From: JAJDZL01 sp965220665
GTDB taxonomy: Bacteria > Pseudomonadota > Gammaproteobacteria > Arenicellales > JAJDZL01
Reading direction: 5' to 3'
Length of the DNA: 64,000 nt
Assembly (NCBI GenBank): GCA_965220665.1
Contig: CBDCQQ010000005.1
Coordinates: 1,860,001 to 1,924,000, forward strand
Positions within the stretch are counted from its first letter, which is position 1, and each line of letters starts with the position of its first letter. The translations under genes and the position numbers were made by a program. Positions 34,327 to 43,380 of this stretch are shown piece by piece. The notes under the pieces were generated by a model. It did not search any database and had not been told where the DNA came from. It worked only from the letters and a program-made list of their open reading frames with translations.

Positions 34327-35052
34327 ATGAAGTACGCAACAATCGCACTAGCGATACTGATAACTCTAACTGCAAATAGTATCGCGTTCGCAGATGGCAG
34401 TCGAGATGAAGTTAAGGTGGCTATTGAGTCCCTAATCGGTAGCGAGTTATCCGATGCAGCAGTTGTCGAATCGGCGACTGATGGAGTTTATGTCATTGAT
34501 ATAAACGGGACAATTTATCACGCTCTGCTGAAAGATTCTGTTTTGCTGATTGGTGAAGCATTTGATCTGGCTCGCGGCGTGAGCCTGAACGAGGAAATTA
34601 GCAATCGAGGAGTCAGTGCTGCCGTAAGTGATCTGTCATCTGAAAATATGATTATTTTTGCTGCCAATGACAAAAAACGCCACGTTACCGTGTTTACTGA
34701 TATCGATTGCGCTTACTGCAGGCGATTCCATCAGGAAGTACCGGCGCTGAATGACGCTGGATTGGAAGTTCGATATGTGGCCTATCCAAGAGCAGGAATA
34801 GGGTCGTCAAGTTACGACAAAATCGTGACGGTCTGGTGTTCAGACAATCCACAGCAGGCGATGACTCGATCAAAGGCAGGTGAAGTGCTGCCGAAGTTGT
34901 CTTGCACGAATCCGGTTGCGGATCACTTCCAGGCTGGAGTTGATGGTGGCGTAAGGGGCACTCCCACGCTGGTGCTTGACGATGGCAGCGTTATCGGCGG
35001 ATTTATGCCGGCGAATGATCTACTCATTCGGATTGGTTTGAAAGGCAGCTGA
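34327..35052 (+). CDS. dsbC: DsbC-like periplasmic disulfide isomerase
   Basis: It corrects wrong disulfide bonds in periplasmic proteins. The 241-aa precursor has a signal peptide (residues 1-22, cut after SIAFA). A dimerisation domain with the IESLIGSELSDAAV cystatin-like stretch follows, then a thioredoxin-fold domain with active site Cys128-Ala-Tyr-Cys131 (TDIDCAYCRRFH). The cis-proline loop RGTPTLVLDDG is typical. Two further cysteines (VWCSD, LSCTNP) match the structural pair of DsbC. DsbG is the alternative, but the length and CAYC suggest DsbC. Confidence 0.88.
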   Translation: MKYATIALAILITLTANSIAFADGSRDEVKVAIESLIGSELSDAAVVESATDGVYVIDINGTIYHALLKDSVLLIGEAFDLARGVSLNEEISNRGVSAAVSDLSSENMIIFAANDKKRHVTVFTDIDCAYCRRFHQEVPALNDAGLEVRYVAYPRAGIGSSSYDKIVTVWCSDNPQQAMTRSKAGEVLPKLSCTNPVADHFQAGVDGGVRGTPTLVLDDGSVIGGFMPANDLLIRIGLKGS

Positions 35053-35103
35053 ATCCGCATTAATTTAATTTTGGTATTTGATCTGATTGATTACTCAGTC
35101 AAT

Positions 35104-35149
35104 GGTATCTTGATACCGATCGACTCGTTCAAAGAACGCAGAAAGTTCT
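35104..35149. promoter_or_regulatory. Two palindromes upstream of recA; no canonical LexA box seen
   Basis: GGTATC-TT-GATACC (35104-35117) is a perfect 14-bp inverted repeat, and AGAAC-N7-GTTCT (35133-35149) is a second symmetric site. The gammaproteobacterial SOS box (CTGT-N8-ACAG) is not found in the 174 bp before recA. One of these may be a divergent LexA operator. Confidence 0.35.
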
Positions 35150-35226
35150 GAATGAATATAGATTTCGGTTCGAATCTGTTGATGTCGCGTAAATGAACCG
35201 AGAAAAACTGAGAACGGAATAACGGA

Positions 35227-36249
35227 ATGGATGAAAGTAAGAAGAAAATACTGGATGCAACTCTAGGACAGATTCGACGACAGTTTGGACAAGGCTCAAT
35301 CATGCGATTGGGTGATGAAGATGTTGATGGTGATGTATCAGTAATCCCAACCGGGTCGCTGGGGCTTGATTTGGTATTGGGTGTTGGCGGTCTGCCACGC
35401 GGGCGTGTCGTTGAAGTTTACGGACCTGAAGCATCAGGCAAGACGACACTAACGCTGTCAGTGGTTGCACAAGCTCAAAAATTGGGCGGGACTACAGCTT
35501 TTATCGATGCCGAACACGCGCTAAACACCTCCCATGCAGCGGTATTGGGTGTGAATGTAGATGATCTTTTAGTATCTCAACCCAATAATGGTGAAGAGGC
35601 ACTTGAAATTGCGGATCAACTGGTTCGTTCCGCAGCAATCGATGTGGTTGTTATTGATTCGGTCGCAGCATTGACACCACGTGCCGAAATTGATGGAGAA
35701 ATGGGTGATTCCTACATGGGTTTGCACGCAAGGCTAATGTCCCAGGCGCTCAGAAAGCTAACCGGCAGCATCAATAAATCCAAGACTCTGGTCATATTTA
35801 TCAATCAAATTCGAATGAAAATTGGGCAGATTTACGGTAGCCCTGAAGTAACGACCGGTGGAAACGCACTTAAGTTCTATGCTTCAGTTCGACTTGATAT
35901 TCGCAGATTTGGCAAGATATCAAAGGGAGAGGATGTAATCGGTAGCCAAACTCGAGTCAAGGTTGTCAAGAATAAGGTTGCACCTCCATTCAAGCAGTGC
36001 GAGTTCGATCTGATTTTCAAGCAGGGCATCTCGCGCGAAGGTGAGTTGATCGATCTGGGTGTGAAACATAAAGTGGTTGAGCGGGCTGGTGCTTGGTACA
36101 GCTTCGGAGATACCCGCATTGGTCAAGGTCGCGAGAATGCTCGTATTTTTCTGAGTGAGAATCTGGATATCGCAGAGGAAATTGAGTCCAAAATCCGCGA
36201 GGAGGTTGGCGTGGCGCCTAAGTCGGTGGAGGCAGAGACGGTCGCTTAA
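35227..36249 (+). CDS. recA: Recombinase A
   Basis: This is the DNA strand-exchange ATPase and LexA co-protease. The 340-aa protein has Walker A GPEASGKTT (residues 66-74), VVIDSVAALTPRAEIDGEMGD (Walker B and loop L1), INQIRMKIGQIYGSPEVTTGGNALKFYAS (L2) and GEGISREGE-type wording as KQGISREGELID. A short acidic C-terminal tail is present. The gap to recX is 8 bp, and the recA-recX-alaS-lysC-csrA order is conserved. Confidence 0.98.
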   Translation: MDESKKKILDATLGQIRRQFGQGSIMRLGDEDVDGDVSVIPTGSLGLDLVLGVGGLPRGRVVEVYGPEASGKTTLTLSVVAQAQKLGGTTAFIDAEHALNTSHAAVLGVNVDDLLVSQPNNGEEALEIADQLVRSAAIDVVVIDSVAALTPRAEIDGEMGDSYMGLHARLMSQALRKLTGSINKSKTLVIFINQIRMKIGQIYGSPEVTTGGNALKFYASVRLDIRRFGKISKGEDVIGSQTRVKVVKNKVAPPFKQCEFDLIFKQGISREGELIDLGVKHKVVERAGAWYSFGDTRIGQGRENARIFLSENLDIAEEIESKIREEVGVAPKSVEAETVA

Positions 36250-36257
36250 CCTGACAG

Positions 36258-36722
36258 ATGAAAGAACTCGGAGAAGTTCGCTCTAGAGCGGTGGCGTTTT
36301 TGTCACGACGCGAGTATTGTCGGCAGGAAATGGTGGAAAAACTGATCAGCAAAGGGGCTCGGCGAGAGCATGCTGAATCGGTTGTTGAGCAGTTAAGCAC
36401 TAGCGGTCTGATTTCTGAAGAAAGATTTTCTAAAGCGTTGATTCAGGTTCGTGTGCGACAAGGCTACGGTCCGGTCCGAATCAAGTATGAACTCATGCAG
36501 CGCGGTGTAGCCGATAATCTCGCAACCACCTGCCTGGCGGAGTGGAATGACAGTTGGACTCAGCAGTTGACGCGCGTAATTGAACGTAAATACGGAGATC
36601 GTCCGGCAAACAGTTTTAACGAGTGGGCAAAACGAGCAAACTTTCTGAAAAACCGGGGATTTACTACCGATCAGATTCATGAGAAATTGGAAAGGCACCA
36701 TAAGGTAAGCCAGACAGAATAA
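36258..36722 (+). CDS. recX: Regulatory protein RecX
   Basis: It inhibits RecA filament growth and ATPase. The 154-aa protein has three tandem three-helix repeats, with SRREYCRQEMVEKLISKGA in the first, LISEERFSKALIQVRVRQGYGPVRIKYEL in the second and a third with NFLKNRGFTTDQIHEKL. Length and position next to recA are typical. It is probably co-transcribed with recA and lies 9 bp before alaS. Confidence 0.94.
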   Translation: MKELGEVRSRAVAFLSRREYCRQEMVEKLISKGARREHAESVVEQLSTSGLISEERFSKALIQVRVRQGYGPVRIKYELMQRGVADNLATTCLAEWNDSWTQQLTRVIERKYGDRPANSFNEWAKRANFLKNRGFTTDQIHEKLERHHKVSQTE

Positions 36723-36731
36723 GCATTCAGC

Positions 36732-39317
36732 ATGAAAACTACACAGATTAGAGAGACTTTTCTGCAGTATTTTGCAGACTCGGGGCACGAGATTGTGCCG
36801 AGCAGTCCACTGGTTCCAGGTAATGACCCAACGCTACTTTTCACCAACTCCGGAATGGTGCAGTTTAAGGATGTGTTTTTAGGGGCAGATAAGCGTCCGT
36901 ACAATCGCGCGACCACTGCCCAGCGCTGCGTACGGGCTGGTGGAAAACACAATGATCTGGAAAACGTTGGCTATACCGCACGACACCACACCTTTTTTGA
37001 AATGCTGGGTAACTTCAGTTTCGGTGATTACTTCAAGCGCGACGCCATTCGTTTCGCGTGGGATTTGCTGACTCGCGGATTCATGCTGCCGGAAGATCGC
37101 CTATGGGTAACTGTATATACCGAAGATGACGAAGCAGCTGATGTCTGGCTCAATCAGATTGGCATACCAGGTGAGCGGTTTACCCGTATTTCAACTTCTG
37201 ACAACTTTTGGGCGATGGGCGACACTGGGCCTTGTGGTCCGTGTTCTGAGATTTTCTATGACCATGGGCCTGATATCGAAGGTGGTCCTCCAGGTACGCC
37301 AGAACAGGATGGGGACCGCTATGTCGAATTGTGGAACCTGGTTTTCATGCAATTTGAGCGACTTGCTGATGGAAGTTTGACACCTCTACCAAAACCGTCA
37401 GTTGACACTGGGATGGGGCTTGAAAGAATCTCGACCGTTATGCAGGGTGTCTACAGTAATTATGACATCGATCTTTTCAGCGCGTTGATTCGCGATGCGG
37501 CCAGTTCCGTTGGTTGCGACAGTCATGACAGCAAATCGTTGAGAGTCATTGCGGACCACATACGTTCAGCAGCATTTCTGATCACTGATGGTGTGACACC
37601 ATCCAATGAAGGTCGTGGTTATGTGTTGCGTCGGATAATCAGACGGGCAATTCGTCATGGATATCAACTCGGTTGCAAGGAGCCATTTTTTCATCGATTG
37701 ACTGGCTCTCTGGTTGAGCAGATGGGCGATGCTTACCCCGAACTGCCAAATGCAAGAGATAAGGTTGAGCGCGTACTGCTGAAAGAGGAGGAACGGTTTG
37801 CCAGAACCCTCGACCAGGGACTCAAGATACTCGACCGGGAGCTTGCTTGCCTAAGTGGCACCGTACTACCGGGTGATGTTGCTTTTCGATTGTATGACAC
37901 GTATGGGTTTCCTTTGGACTTGACTGCGGATTTTCTACGAGAAATGAATCTCAATGTTGATAACGAAGGGTTTGAGCAGTGCATGCAGGAGCAGCGTGAC
38001 AGAGCCAAGCAGGCAAGCAAATTTGAGGTGCTTGATTCGAAATCTCCAAATCTGGACATTGAGGTCCAGTTCAGCGGCTACCAATCCATGAAGGAAGAAA
38101 GTGATATTGCTGCAATCATCGTCGATGGCAACCATAAAACTGCTGTGATTGAGGGTGACAACGCAACACTGGTCCTTGAATCCACACCGTTTTATGCCGA
38201 AAGTGGTGGTCAGGTCGGTGACCAGGGGACTATTGCTATCAACGGTAGTGAATTTCGGGTGGATGACACGCAATATGTATCAGGTAAGGTAATCGGGCAC
38301 ATCGGCAGTGTTGTTAAGGGTGAGTTTAATGTAGGCGATACAGTTTTGGCTGAGGTTGATGCGGAACTTCGCTATTCGACAATGAACAATCATTCGGCTA
38401 CGCATCTTTTGCACTCAGCATTGATGAACAATCTAGGTTCGCACGTTCAGCAAAAAGGTTCTCTGGTTGCTCCAGACCGGCTACGTTTTGATTTCGCACA
38501 TGATTCTGCACTAGGCGGTGAGGAGTTGGAGAAAATCGAACGCGAGGTGAACGATGCAATCCGCCAGAACTTTTTGGTTACGAAAGAACTGATGGACCTG
38601 GAGGTGGCGAAGGCCAAAGGTGCCGCAGCACTATTTGGTGAAAAGTATGATGCAAGAGTACGCGTCGTTGCAATGGGAGACTATTCACTTGAATTGTGTG
38701 GTGGTACCCACGTTGATCGTACCGGCGATATAGGACTGTTCAAGATTGTTGACGAGTCCAGCATTGCTTCTGGAATTCGTCGCATTGAGGCATTGACCGG
38801 TATTCAAGCGGTTGAGTTGATGCAGGCAGAATCGCGGGTGCTATCCGAAGTTGCGCGTCAGATGCATACTGGCGTTGGTGAATTACGAGATTCTGTCGCA
38901 CAAATTTTGAAAAACAATCGATTGTTTGAGCGGCAAATTTCCGATCTTAAGGCGCAATTGGCCACTCGCGGTGGTGATGGTACTCTTTCGGTAGAGAAAG
39001 TTGGAGACATTCCGTTATTGGTACGTCGACACGATAATACTGACGTACGTGATTTGCGAAACATCCTTTCGTCACTACAGCAGAAACTCGATTCTGGGGT
39101 GATCGTTTTGGGCTCATTAAACAAGGGCAAAGCGACATTGATTTGCTCTGTTTCAGAAGACTGGCTTGACCGTCTTCATGCTGGCGACATCATTGGAAAA
39201 ATTACGCCGATCGTCGGTGGCAAAGGTGGTGGGAAAGCACATCTGGCGCAAGGTGGTGGTGCGGAAGGAGACAAGCTTGATGCAGCGCTTGAAGCTGTAT
39301 CAACCGTCATCGCTTGA
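36732..39317 (+). CDS. alaS: Alanyl-tRNA synthetase
   Basis: It charges tRNA-Ala and edits mischarged serine/glycine tRNA. The 861-aa protein has the class II core (GHEIVPSSPLVPGNDPTLLFTNSGM), the editing domain with zinc residues in NNHSATHLLH and CGGTHVDRTGDIG, and a C-terminal DHHA1-type domain ending VGGKGGGKAHLAQGGG. Length and domains are normal. It precedes lysC by 71 bp. Confidence 0.97.
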   Translation: MKTTQIRETFLQYFADSGHEIVPSSPLVPGNDPTLLFTNSGMVQFKDVFLGADKRPYNRATTAQRCVRAGGKHNDLENVGYTARHHTFFEMLGNFSFGDYFKRDAIRFAWDLLTRGFMLPEDRLWVTVYTEDDEAADVWLNQIGIPGERFTRISTSDNFWAMGDTGPCGPCSEIFYDHGPDIEGGPPGTPEQDGDRYVELWNLVFMQFERLADGSLTPLPKPSVDTGMGLERISTVMQGVYSNYDIDLFSALIRDAASSVGCDSHDSKSLRVIADHIRSAAFLITDGVTPSNEGRGYVLRRIIRRAIRHGYQLGCKEPFFHRLTGSLVEQMGDAYPELPNARDKVERVLLKEEERFARTLDQGLKILDRELACLSGTVLPGDVAFRLYDTYGFPLDLTADFLREMNLNVDNEGFEQCMQEQRDRAKQASKFEVLDSKSPNLDIEVQFSGYQSMKEESDIAAIIVDGNHKTAVIEGDNATLVLESTPFYAESGGQVGDQGTIAINGSEFRVDDTQYVSGKVIGHIGSVVKGEFNVGDTVLAEVDAELRYSTMNNHSATHLLHSALMNNLGSHVQQKGSLVAPDRLRFDFAHDSALGGEELEKIEREVNDAIRQNFLVTKELMDLEVAKAKGAAALFGEKYDARVRVVAMGDYSLELCGGTHVDRTGDIGLFKIVDESSIASGIRRIEALTGIQAVELMQAESRVLSEVARQMHTGVGELRDSVAQILKNNRLFERQISDLKAQLATRGGDGTLSVEKVGDIPLLVRRHDNTDVRDLRNILSSLQQKLDSGVIVLGSLNKGKATLICSVSEDWLDRLHAGDIIGKITPIVGGKGGGKAHLAQGGGAEGDKLDAALEAVSTVIA

Positions 39318-39388
39318 ATTTGCAGACCTGCTGTCGCACTTCACACAAATTTCTGATTACTGATTAATCCAGGTTCAACACGATACGC

Positions 39389-40651
39389 ATGGAAATTGTT
39401 GTCGAAAAGTTCGGTGGTTCATCCGTCGGTACAGTCGAAAAGATCAATCGAGTTGCAAATCGGGTGATTCGCACGGTTGAGGATGGATATCGTGTTGTTG
39501 TTGTGCTATCTGCCATGGAAGGTGAAACCAATCGATTGATTCAGTTGGCTCATCAAATTTCAACTGAGCCCTCGACCAGGGAACTGGATGTTGTAATGAG
39601 TACAGGTGAACAAGTAACAATAGGTCTTCTCTGTATGGCCTTAGAACGCGAGGGTTATAGTGCCCGATCCTATACTGGCTTACAAGTTCCGATTCAAACC
39701 AGCACCATGCATGGTAAAGCACGTGTCGAACATATTGATCGCGATAGAATATTGAGCGATCTGGAGTCAGGAATCATTGTTGTGGTTGCCGGATTCCAAG
39801 GTGTGAACGCAAATGGCGACATTACTACACTAGGTCGCGGCGGTTCGGATACAACTGCAGTTGCTTTGGCTGCAGCACTGTCTGCATCAGTCTGCCGGAT
39901 ATACACTGATGTGGATGGTGTTTTGACAGCAGACCCTAGGATTGTTCCAGAAGCCCGCGTTCTTTCCAGAATCACAGCTGAAGAAATGCTGGAACTATCA
40001 AGTTCGGGTGCGAAGGTACTGCAGATCCGCGCAGTGGAATTTGCTTACAAGTACGGTGTGCCCATACACGTCCTGTCATCATTTCACGATGTGTCGGGAA
40101 CTTTGATCACTTCGGAGGAAAGTCGAATGGAGCAACCCAAAATTACGGGTGTTGCCTACAACATTAATGAGGCTAAATTGACTATCAAAAACGTCCCGGA
40201 TCGGCCAGGAATTGCATCCAAAGTATTTGGGCCTATCGCTGACGCGCAAATCAATGTTGACATGATTATTCAGAATGTTGGAAGTGATAACAACACTGAT
40301 CTAACATTCACGGTCGACCGAAGTGAATTTCAAAACAGCCTGCGAATATTGAGAAAAATTATTCCTCAAATCGGTGCTCAGGACATCGTTGCTACCGATG
40401 ACATCGCCAAAATCTCTCTAGTCGGTGTTGGAATGCGCTCACATTCGGGTGTTGCAACGACAATGTTTCGCGTATTGGCCGAAGAAGGCATTAACATTCA
40501 GATGATTTCAACATCCGAAATTAAAATTTCTGTTATCGTAGAAGAAAAATATGTAGAACTCGGTGTCAGAGCACTACATAATGCGTTTGGGCTCTGTGAA
40601 GAACACGAGCCCATTGAAGAATTAGGCCCACAGAGTCAATTCCGCAGCTGA
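39389..40651 (+). CDS. lysC: Aspartate kinase
   Basis: It phosphorylates aspartate, the first step to lysine, threonine and methionine; asd, the second step, is at 61980. The 420-aa protein opens VVEKFGGSSVG (the kinase signature) and has STGEQVTIGLL, TTLGRGGSDTTAVALA and two C-terminal ACT domains (about residues 265-410) for feedback control by amino acids. A monofunctional kinase without a homoserine dehydrogenase fusion is expected from the length. It is followed by an insertion, then csrA. Confidence 0.96.
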   Translation: MEIVVEKFGGSSVGTVEKINRVANRVIRTVEDGYRVVVVLSAMEGETNRLIQLAHQISTEPSTRELDVVMSTGEQVTIGLLCMALEREGYSARSYTGLQVPIQTSTMHGKARVEHIDRDRILSDLESGIIVVVAGFQGVNANGDITTLGRGGSDTTAVALAAALSASVCRIYTDVDGVLTADPRIVPEARVLSRITAEEMLELSSSGAKVLQIRAVEFAYKYGVPIHVLSSFHDVSGTLITSEESRMEQPKITGVAYNINEAKLTIKNVPDRPGIASKVFGPIADAQINVDMIIQNVGSDNNTDLTFTVDRSEFQNSLRILRKIIPQIGAQDIVATDDIAKISLVGVGMRSHSGVATTMFRVLAEEGINIQMISTSEIKISVIVEEKYVELGVRALHNAFGLCEEHEPIEELGPQSQFRS

Positions 40652-40884
40652 AATCCACATGCTTATAAATTTACCCAATTGCCACTTATCTTAAACCATG
40701 TTTCAGAAGTTCAGACATCCTGACCCCTTAGCCCGATGATTGTATCAGTCGATCTTATTAAGGTGTTGAATAATCGTCATAATTTTGTCATTTATCTCCA
40801 AATTTGGCTTGCATTTGGATTTGTCTTCTGCTAACATTAATATGTACATAAATAAGGTTTTGAGCAACACTCCAGGAATCCAGA

Positions 40885-43140
40885 ATGCAACTGAACATCC
40901 CAATCACCCCCCCCCCCCCGGAAACCACCCCGATCGCAAACGGCTTCTCTGTCAGCTTCGAAGATGACAAGGTGACCTACTTCTCCAACCTGATGCCGTT
41001 CAAAAGCCACGATGCAAACGACGCACAGACGCGCGCCCTGACCGTTGCAGAATTGCGGGTCGACTGTCGTCTGCCGGCAAACAGAATCACCGAAGCGATG
41101 GGCATCTCAAGAGCCATGCTGATGGGACACTGCAAAACCTACCGCAAACATGGCAGTGCGGGATTTTTCATGCCGCGCAAGGAAAAACGATGCACTGCAA
41201 TTGATGCCCAGACCAAGTACGAAGCCGAAGCGCTGCTGGCCCAGGGTTTCAGTGCCAGCAAGACGGCACAGAAGATCGGCATTGCGGTGGCCACGCTGAC
41301 CTATCACATCCGCGCCGGGCGGATTGCGAAGCACAAGCGGCAGCCGAAACAGCCTGCGGTTGCTGAGATCGAATCTGCGGCATCTGCAACCGCGTGTGCA
41401 GACGAGTCGAAAGCGCTCCAGCGCAGCGCGCGCAATGTGCGCGACCGCAACGCTTCGATGGGGCGGGCGACAACCGATGTTGTCGGTCGCACGCTGGCGA
41501 TGACAAGCGGGTCGCCACACGCGGCGGCGCCGAGTTTTGATCAATCGGCTCACAGTGTTCAAAGAGGCGGCGTGCTCAGTGCTTTGCCGATGTTGATTGA
41601 ACAGGGCATCGATACCGCACCGATACAATTGCCCAACGGCTATTACAGTGCGCAGTCGTTGTTAACGTTTCTGGCATTGATCGCGATGGCACGGGTATCG
41701 AATCCGGAACAGCTGCGCTATGACGCACCGGGCGAATGGGGGCAGATTCTTGGACTTGACCGCTGTCCTGAGGTGAAAACGCTGCGCAGCAAAATCCGTT
41801 TGTTCAGCAAAGACTTTGAGCGGGTTTTGCTGTGGCAGCAGACGCTGTCGAAGCGATGGCTGCTGCAAGACTGTCAATACGATGCGGTGTTGCTGGTTGA
41901 CGGGCATACGAAAGTCTACAGTGGTCAAGGCAGATTGGCGAAGAAGTTCATTTCGCGCCAGAAACTGTGTCTGCCTGCGGCTGCGAGTTACTGGGTCAAT
42001 ACGCTTGGTGGCCAGCCACTGCTTTGTCTGCATCAGGATTACGATCCCGGGATGGTCAAGGCGCTGGAACACGTTGTGGTCAAAGAACTGCAGGCGATCG
42101 GTGCAGTGACTGACGAGGCGCCGGATTTGACCGACACTGCCAGCACCGAAGCGCCCTGGGTGACCTTGGTGTTTGATCGCGAGGGATGGAGTCCGAAGAT
42201 GATGCGCAGACTGGCGCGCAAGGGCATTGCGTGTGTGAACTGGCACAAGAACTTCAAGGCACCTGCGTGGGACGGTGCGGATTACTGCGAAAGTGTTGTG
42301 ACGGTCTATGGCCCGGCTCAGAGTCACCAACAGACGGTGATGCTCGCTGAGAAATCCATCGTGCTGGACAAAGACCTGTCGGTGCGCCAGATCCGGCGCC
42401 GGCTCGACAGTGGACGCGAGGTTGCGATTGTCACGACCCATCCGACGCTGTCAACTGAACAGGTGGCATCGTTGATGTTTTCGCGCTGGTCGCAGGAGAA
42501 TTTCTTCAAGTACATGCGCGATCAGTTCAGTGTTGACGCATTGACCTCGCATGCATTGGCACCGATGGACGATGACACGGTTGTGGTCAATCCACGCAGG
42601 CGCAATCTTGAAAAGCAGGTCAACAAGCTGTGGGGGCGCATCACGACGATGCGCAATCGAATCGCGAAACTCGCCAAAGATGATGCCAAAGCACACCAGT
42701 GTGCGCAACTCGCTGAGCACATTGAGCAGCTTGAAGCCGAGCATGAGAAGGTGCGCATTGAGAAAAACGCGACCGACAAGCACATCCTTGCTGGACAGCT
42801 TGAAGCATCTGAGCGCCTTGAGGTGCTGCCGAAATCACAGCGGCTGTTTATCGACATCATTCGCATGATCGCCTATCGGGCGGAAACCCGCATGATTCCG
42901 GCTGTCGCCGGTGCACAGGGTAAAAAAACCAATCCGAGAAAGGCCCTGCAGCGGTTGTTTGATGCCGATGCGAACATTATTCCAGATCACGACAAAGGGC
43001 TGCTGAAAGTACAGATTCTTGGCTTGGGCAGCAATTGCGTAGACCGGGCTCTGATACCCCTGCTTGATGAATTGACAGCGACTGAAACTGTGTATCCCGG
43101 AACGAATCTGAAACTCGTTTACGAACTGGCGGCAGACTGA
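40885..43140 (+). CDS. Large DDE-type transposase of unassigned family
   Basis: This 751-aa protein has two helix-turn-helix units at the N-terminus (about residues 50-85 and 110-150: LPANRITEAMGISRAML; FSASKTAQKIGIAVATLTYHI). An Ala/Arg-rich linker follows, then an RNase-H-like core. The acidic candidates are in LLVDGHTKVYSG, TLVFDREGWSP and SRWSQENFFKYM, the D-D-E order. A coiled-coil or charged segment lies near residues 565-640. I do not recognise the family with confidence; it is longer than most single-protein IS transposases. Codons 8-12 lie in a run of 13 cytosines. Base use is much richer in G+C than in lysC, so it is foreign to the host. Confidence 0.8.
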   Translation: MQLNIPITPPPPETTPIANGFSVSFEDDKVTYFSNLMPFKSHDANDAQTRALTVAELRVDCRLPANRITEAMGISRAMLMGHCKTYRKHGSAGFFMPRKEKRCTAIDAQTKYEAEALLAQGFSASKTAQKIGIAVATLTYHIRAGRIAKHKRQPKQPAVAEIESAASATACADESKALQRSARNVRDRNASMGRATTDVVGRTLAMTSGSPHAAAPSFDQSAHSVQRGGVLSALPMLIEQGIDTAPIQLPNGYYSAQSLLTFLALIAMARVSNPEQLRYDAPGEWGQILGLDRCPEVKTLRSKIRLFSKDFERVLLWQQTLSKRWLLQDCQYDAVLLVDGHTKVYSGQGRLAKKFISRQKLCLPAAASYWVNTLGGQPLLCLHQDYDPGMVKALEHVVVKELQAIGAVTDEAPDLTDTASTEAPWVTLVFDREGWSPKMMRRLARKGIACVNWHKNFKAPAWDGADYCESVVTVYGPAQSHQQTVMLAEKSIVLDKDLSVRQIRRRLDSGREVAIVTTHPTLSTEQVASLMFSRWSQENFFKYMRDQFSVDALTSHALAPMDDDTVVVNPRRRNLEKQVNKLWGRITTMRNRIAKLAKDDAKAHQCAQLAEHIEQLEAEHEKVRIEKNATDKHILAGQLEASERLEVLPKSQRLFIDIIRMIAYRAETRMIPAVAGAQGKKTNPRKALQRLFDADANIIPDHDKGLLKVQILGLGSNCVDRALIPLLDELTATETVYPGTNLKLVYELAAD
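40907..40919 (+). repeat. Homopolymer run of 13 C within the transposase start
   Basis: The run occupies codons 8-12 (encoding Pro) directly after the start. A gain or loss of one or two C's would put all later codons out of frame, so this could act as a slippery on/off switch. In short-read assemblies such runs are also a common place for errors. Confidence 0.9.
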
Positions 43141-43195
43141 TTTCAACCCCGCAAATCAGCAATCATGTACACTTCGAAATTGGCTGGGGGTCAGG

Positions 43196-43217
43196 ATGTC
43201 TGAAGTTATTCAGACAT
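43196..43217. repeat. Perfect hairpin at the right end of the large insertion element
   Basis: ATGTCTGAA (43196-43204), loop GTTA, then TTCAGACAT (43209-43217). The right arm is a copy of the element's terminal repeat core, lying just outside the expected end. It could be a remnant of a second copy, a tandem-end product or a terminal hairpin. Confidence 0.7.
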
Positions 43218-43380
43218 GGGCGATGTTCTCAGAGCGACGTAAGCATGTCTTGGGATCAGGTCCGGCAGGCTGAATCGACTATTGAATCTATATTCAAATT
43301 CTGCCAGGTGGCGGGCAGTATATTTCGAGTTAGAGGGAATTTTTAGATCGGTAACCCCTTGAATAGACGCGCGATTCAGC
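43205..43380. other. Short host-like spacer between two insertion elements
   Basis: No gene is seen. It is A+T-rich like the original lysC-csrA spacer. It includes a nested inverted repeat, GGCAG (43264-43268) with CTGCC (43301-43305) around TTGAAT (43282-43287) and ATTCAA (43292-43297), which could be a native terminator-like stem. Confidence 0.4.

Larger units (their letters stand above)
40711..43203 (+). mobile_element. Large single-ORF insertion element with 18-bp terminal inverted repeats
   Basis: The sequence TTCAGACATCCTGACCCC at 40710-40727 is repeated in inverse at 43187-43204, 18 of 18 positions. Just inside, both continue as (T)TAGCC versus (C)AGCC. The element of about 2.5 kb carries one long DDE transposase gene. 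Copies of AGT on both sides could be a 3-bp target duplication, so the exact ends are uncertain by a base or two. It interrupts the lysC-csrA interval. Confidence 0.85.

Noticed and set aside
41662..42441. 259-codon minus-strand frame inside the large transposase gene
   Set aside because: Antisense shadow of an intact transposase, with the same composition effect and no start signal.
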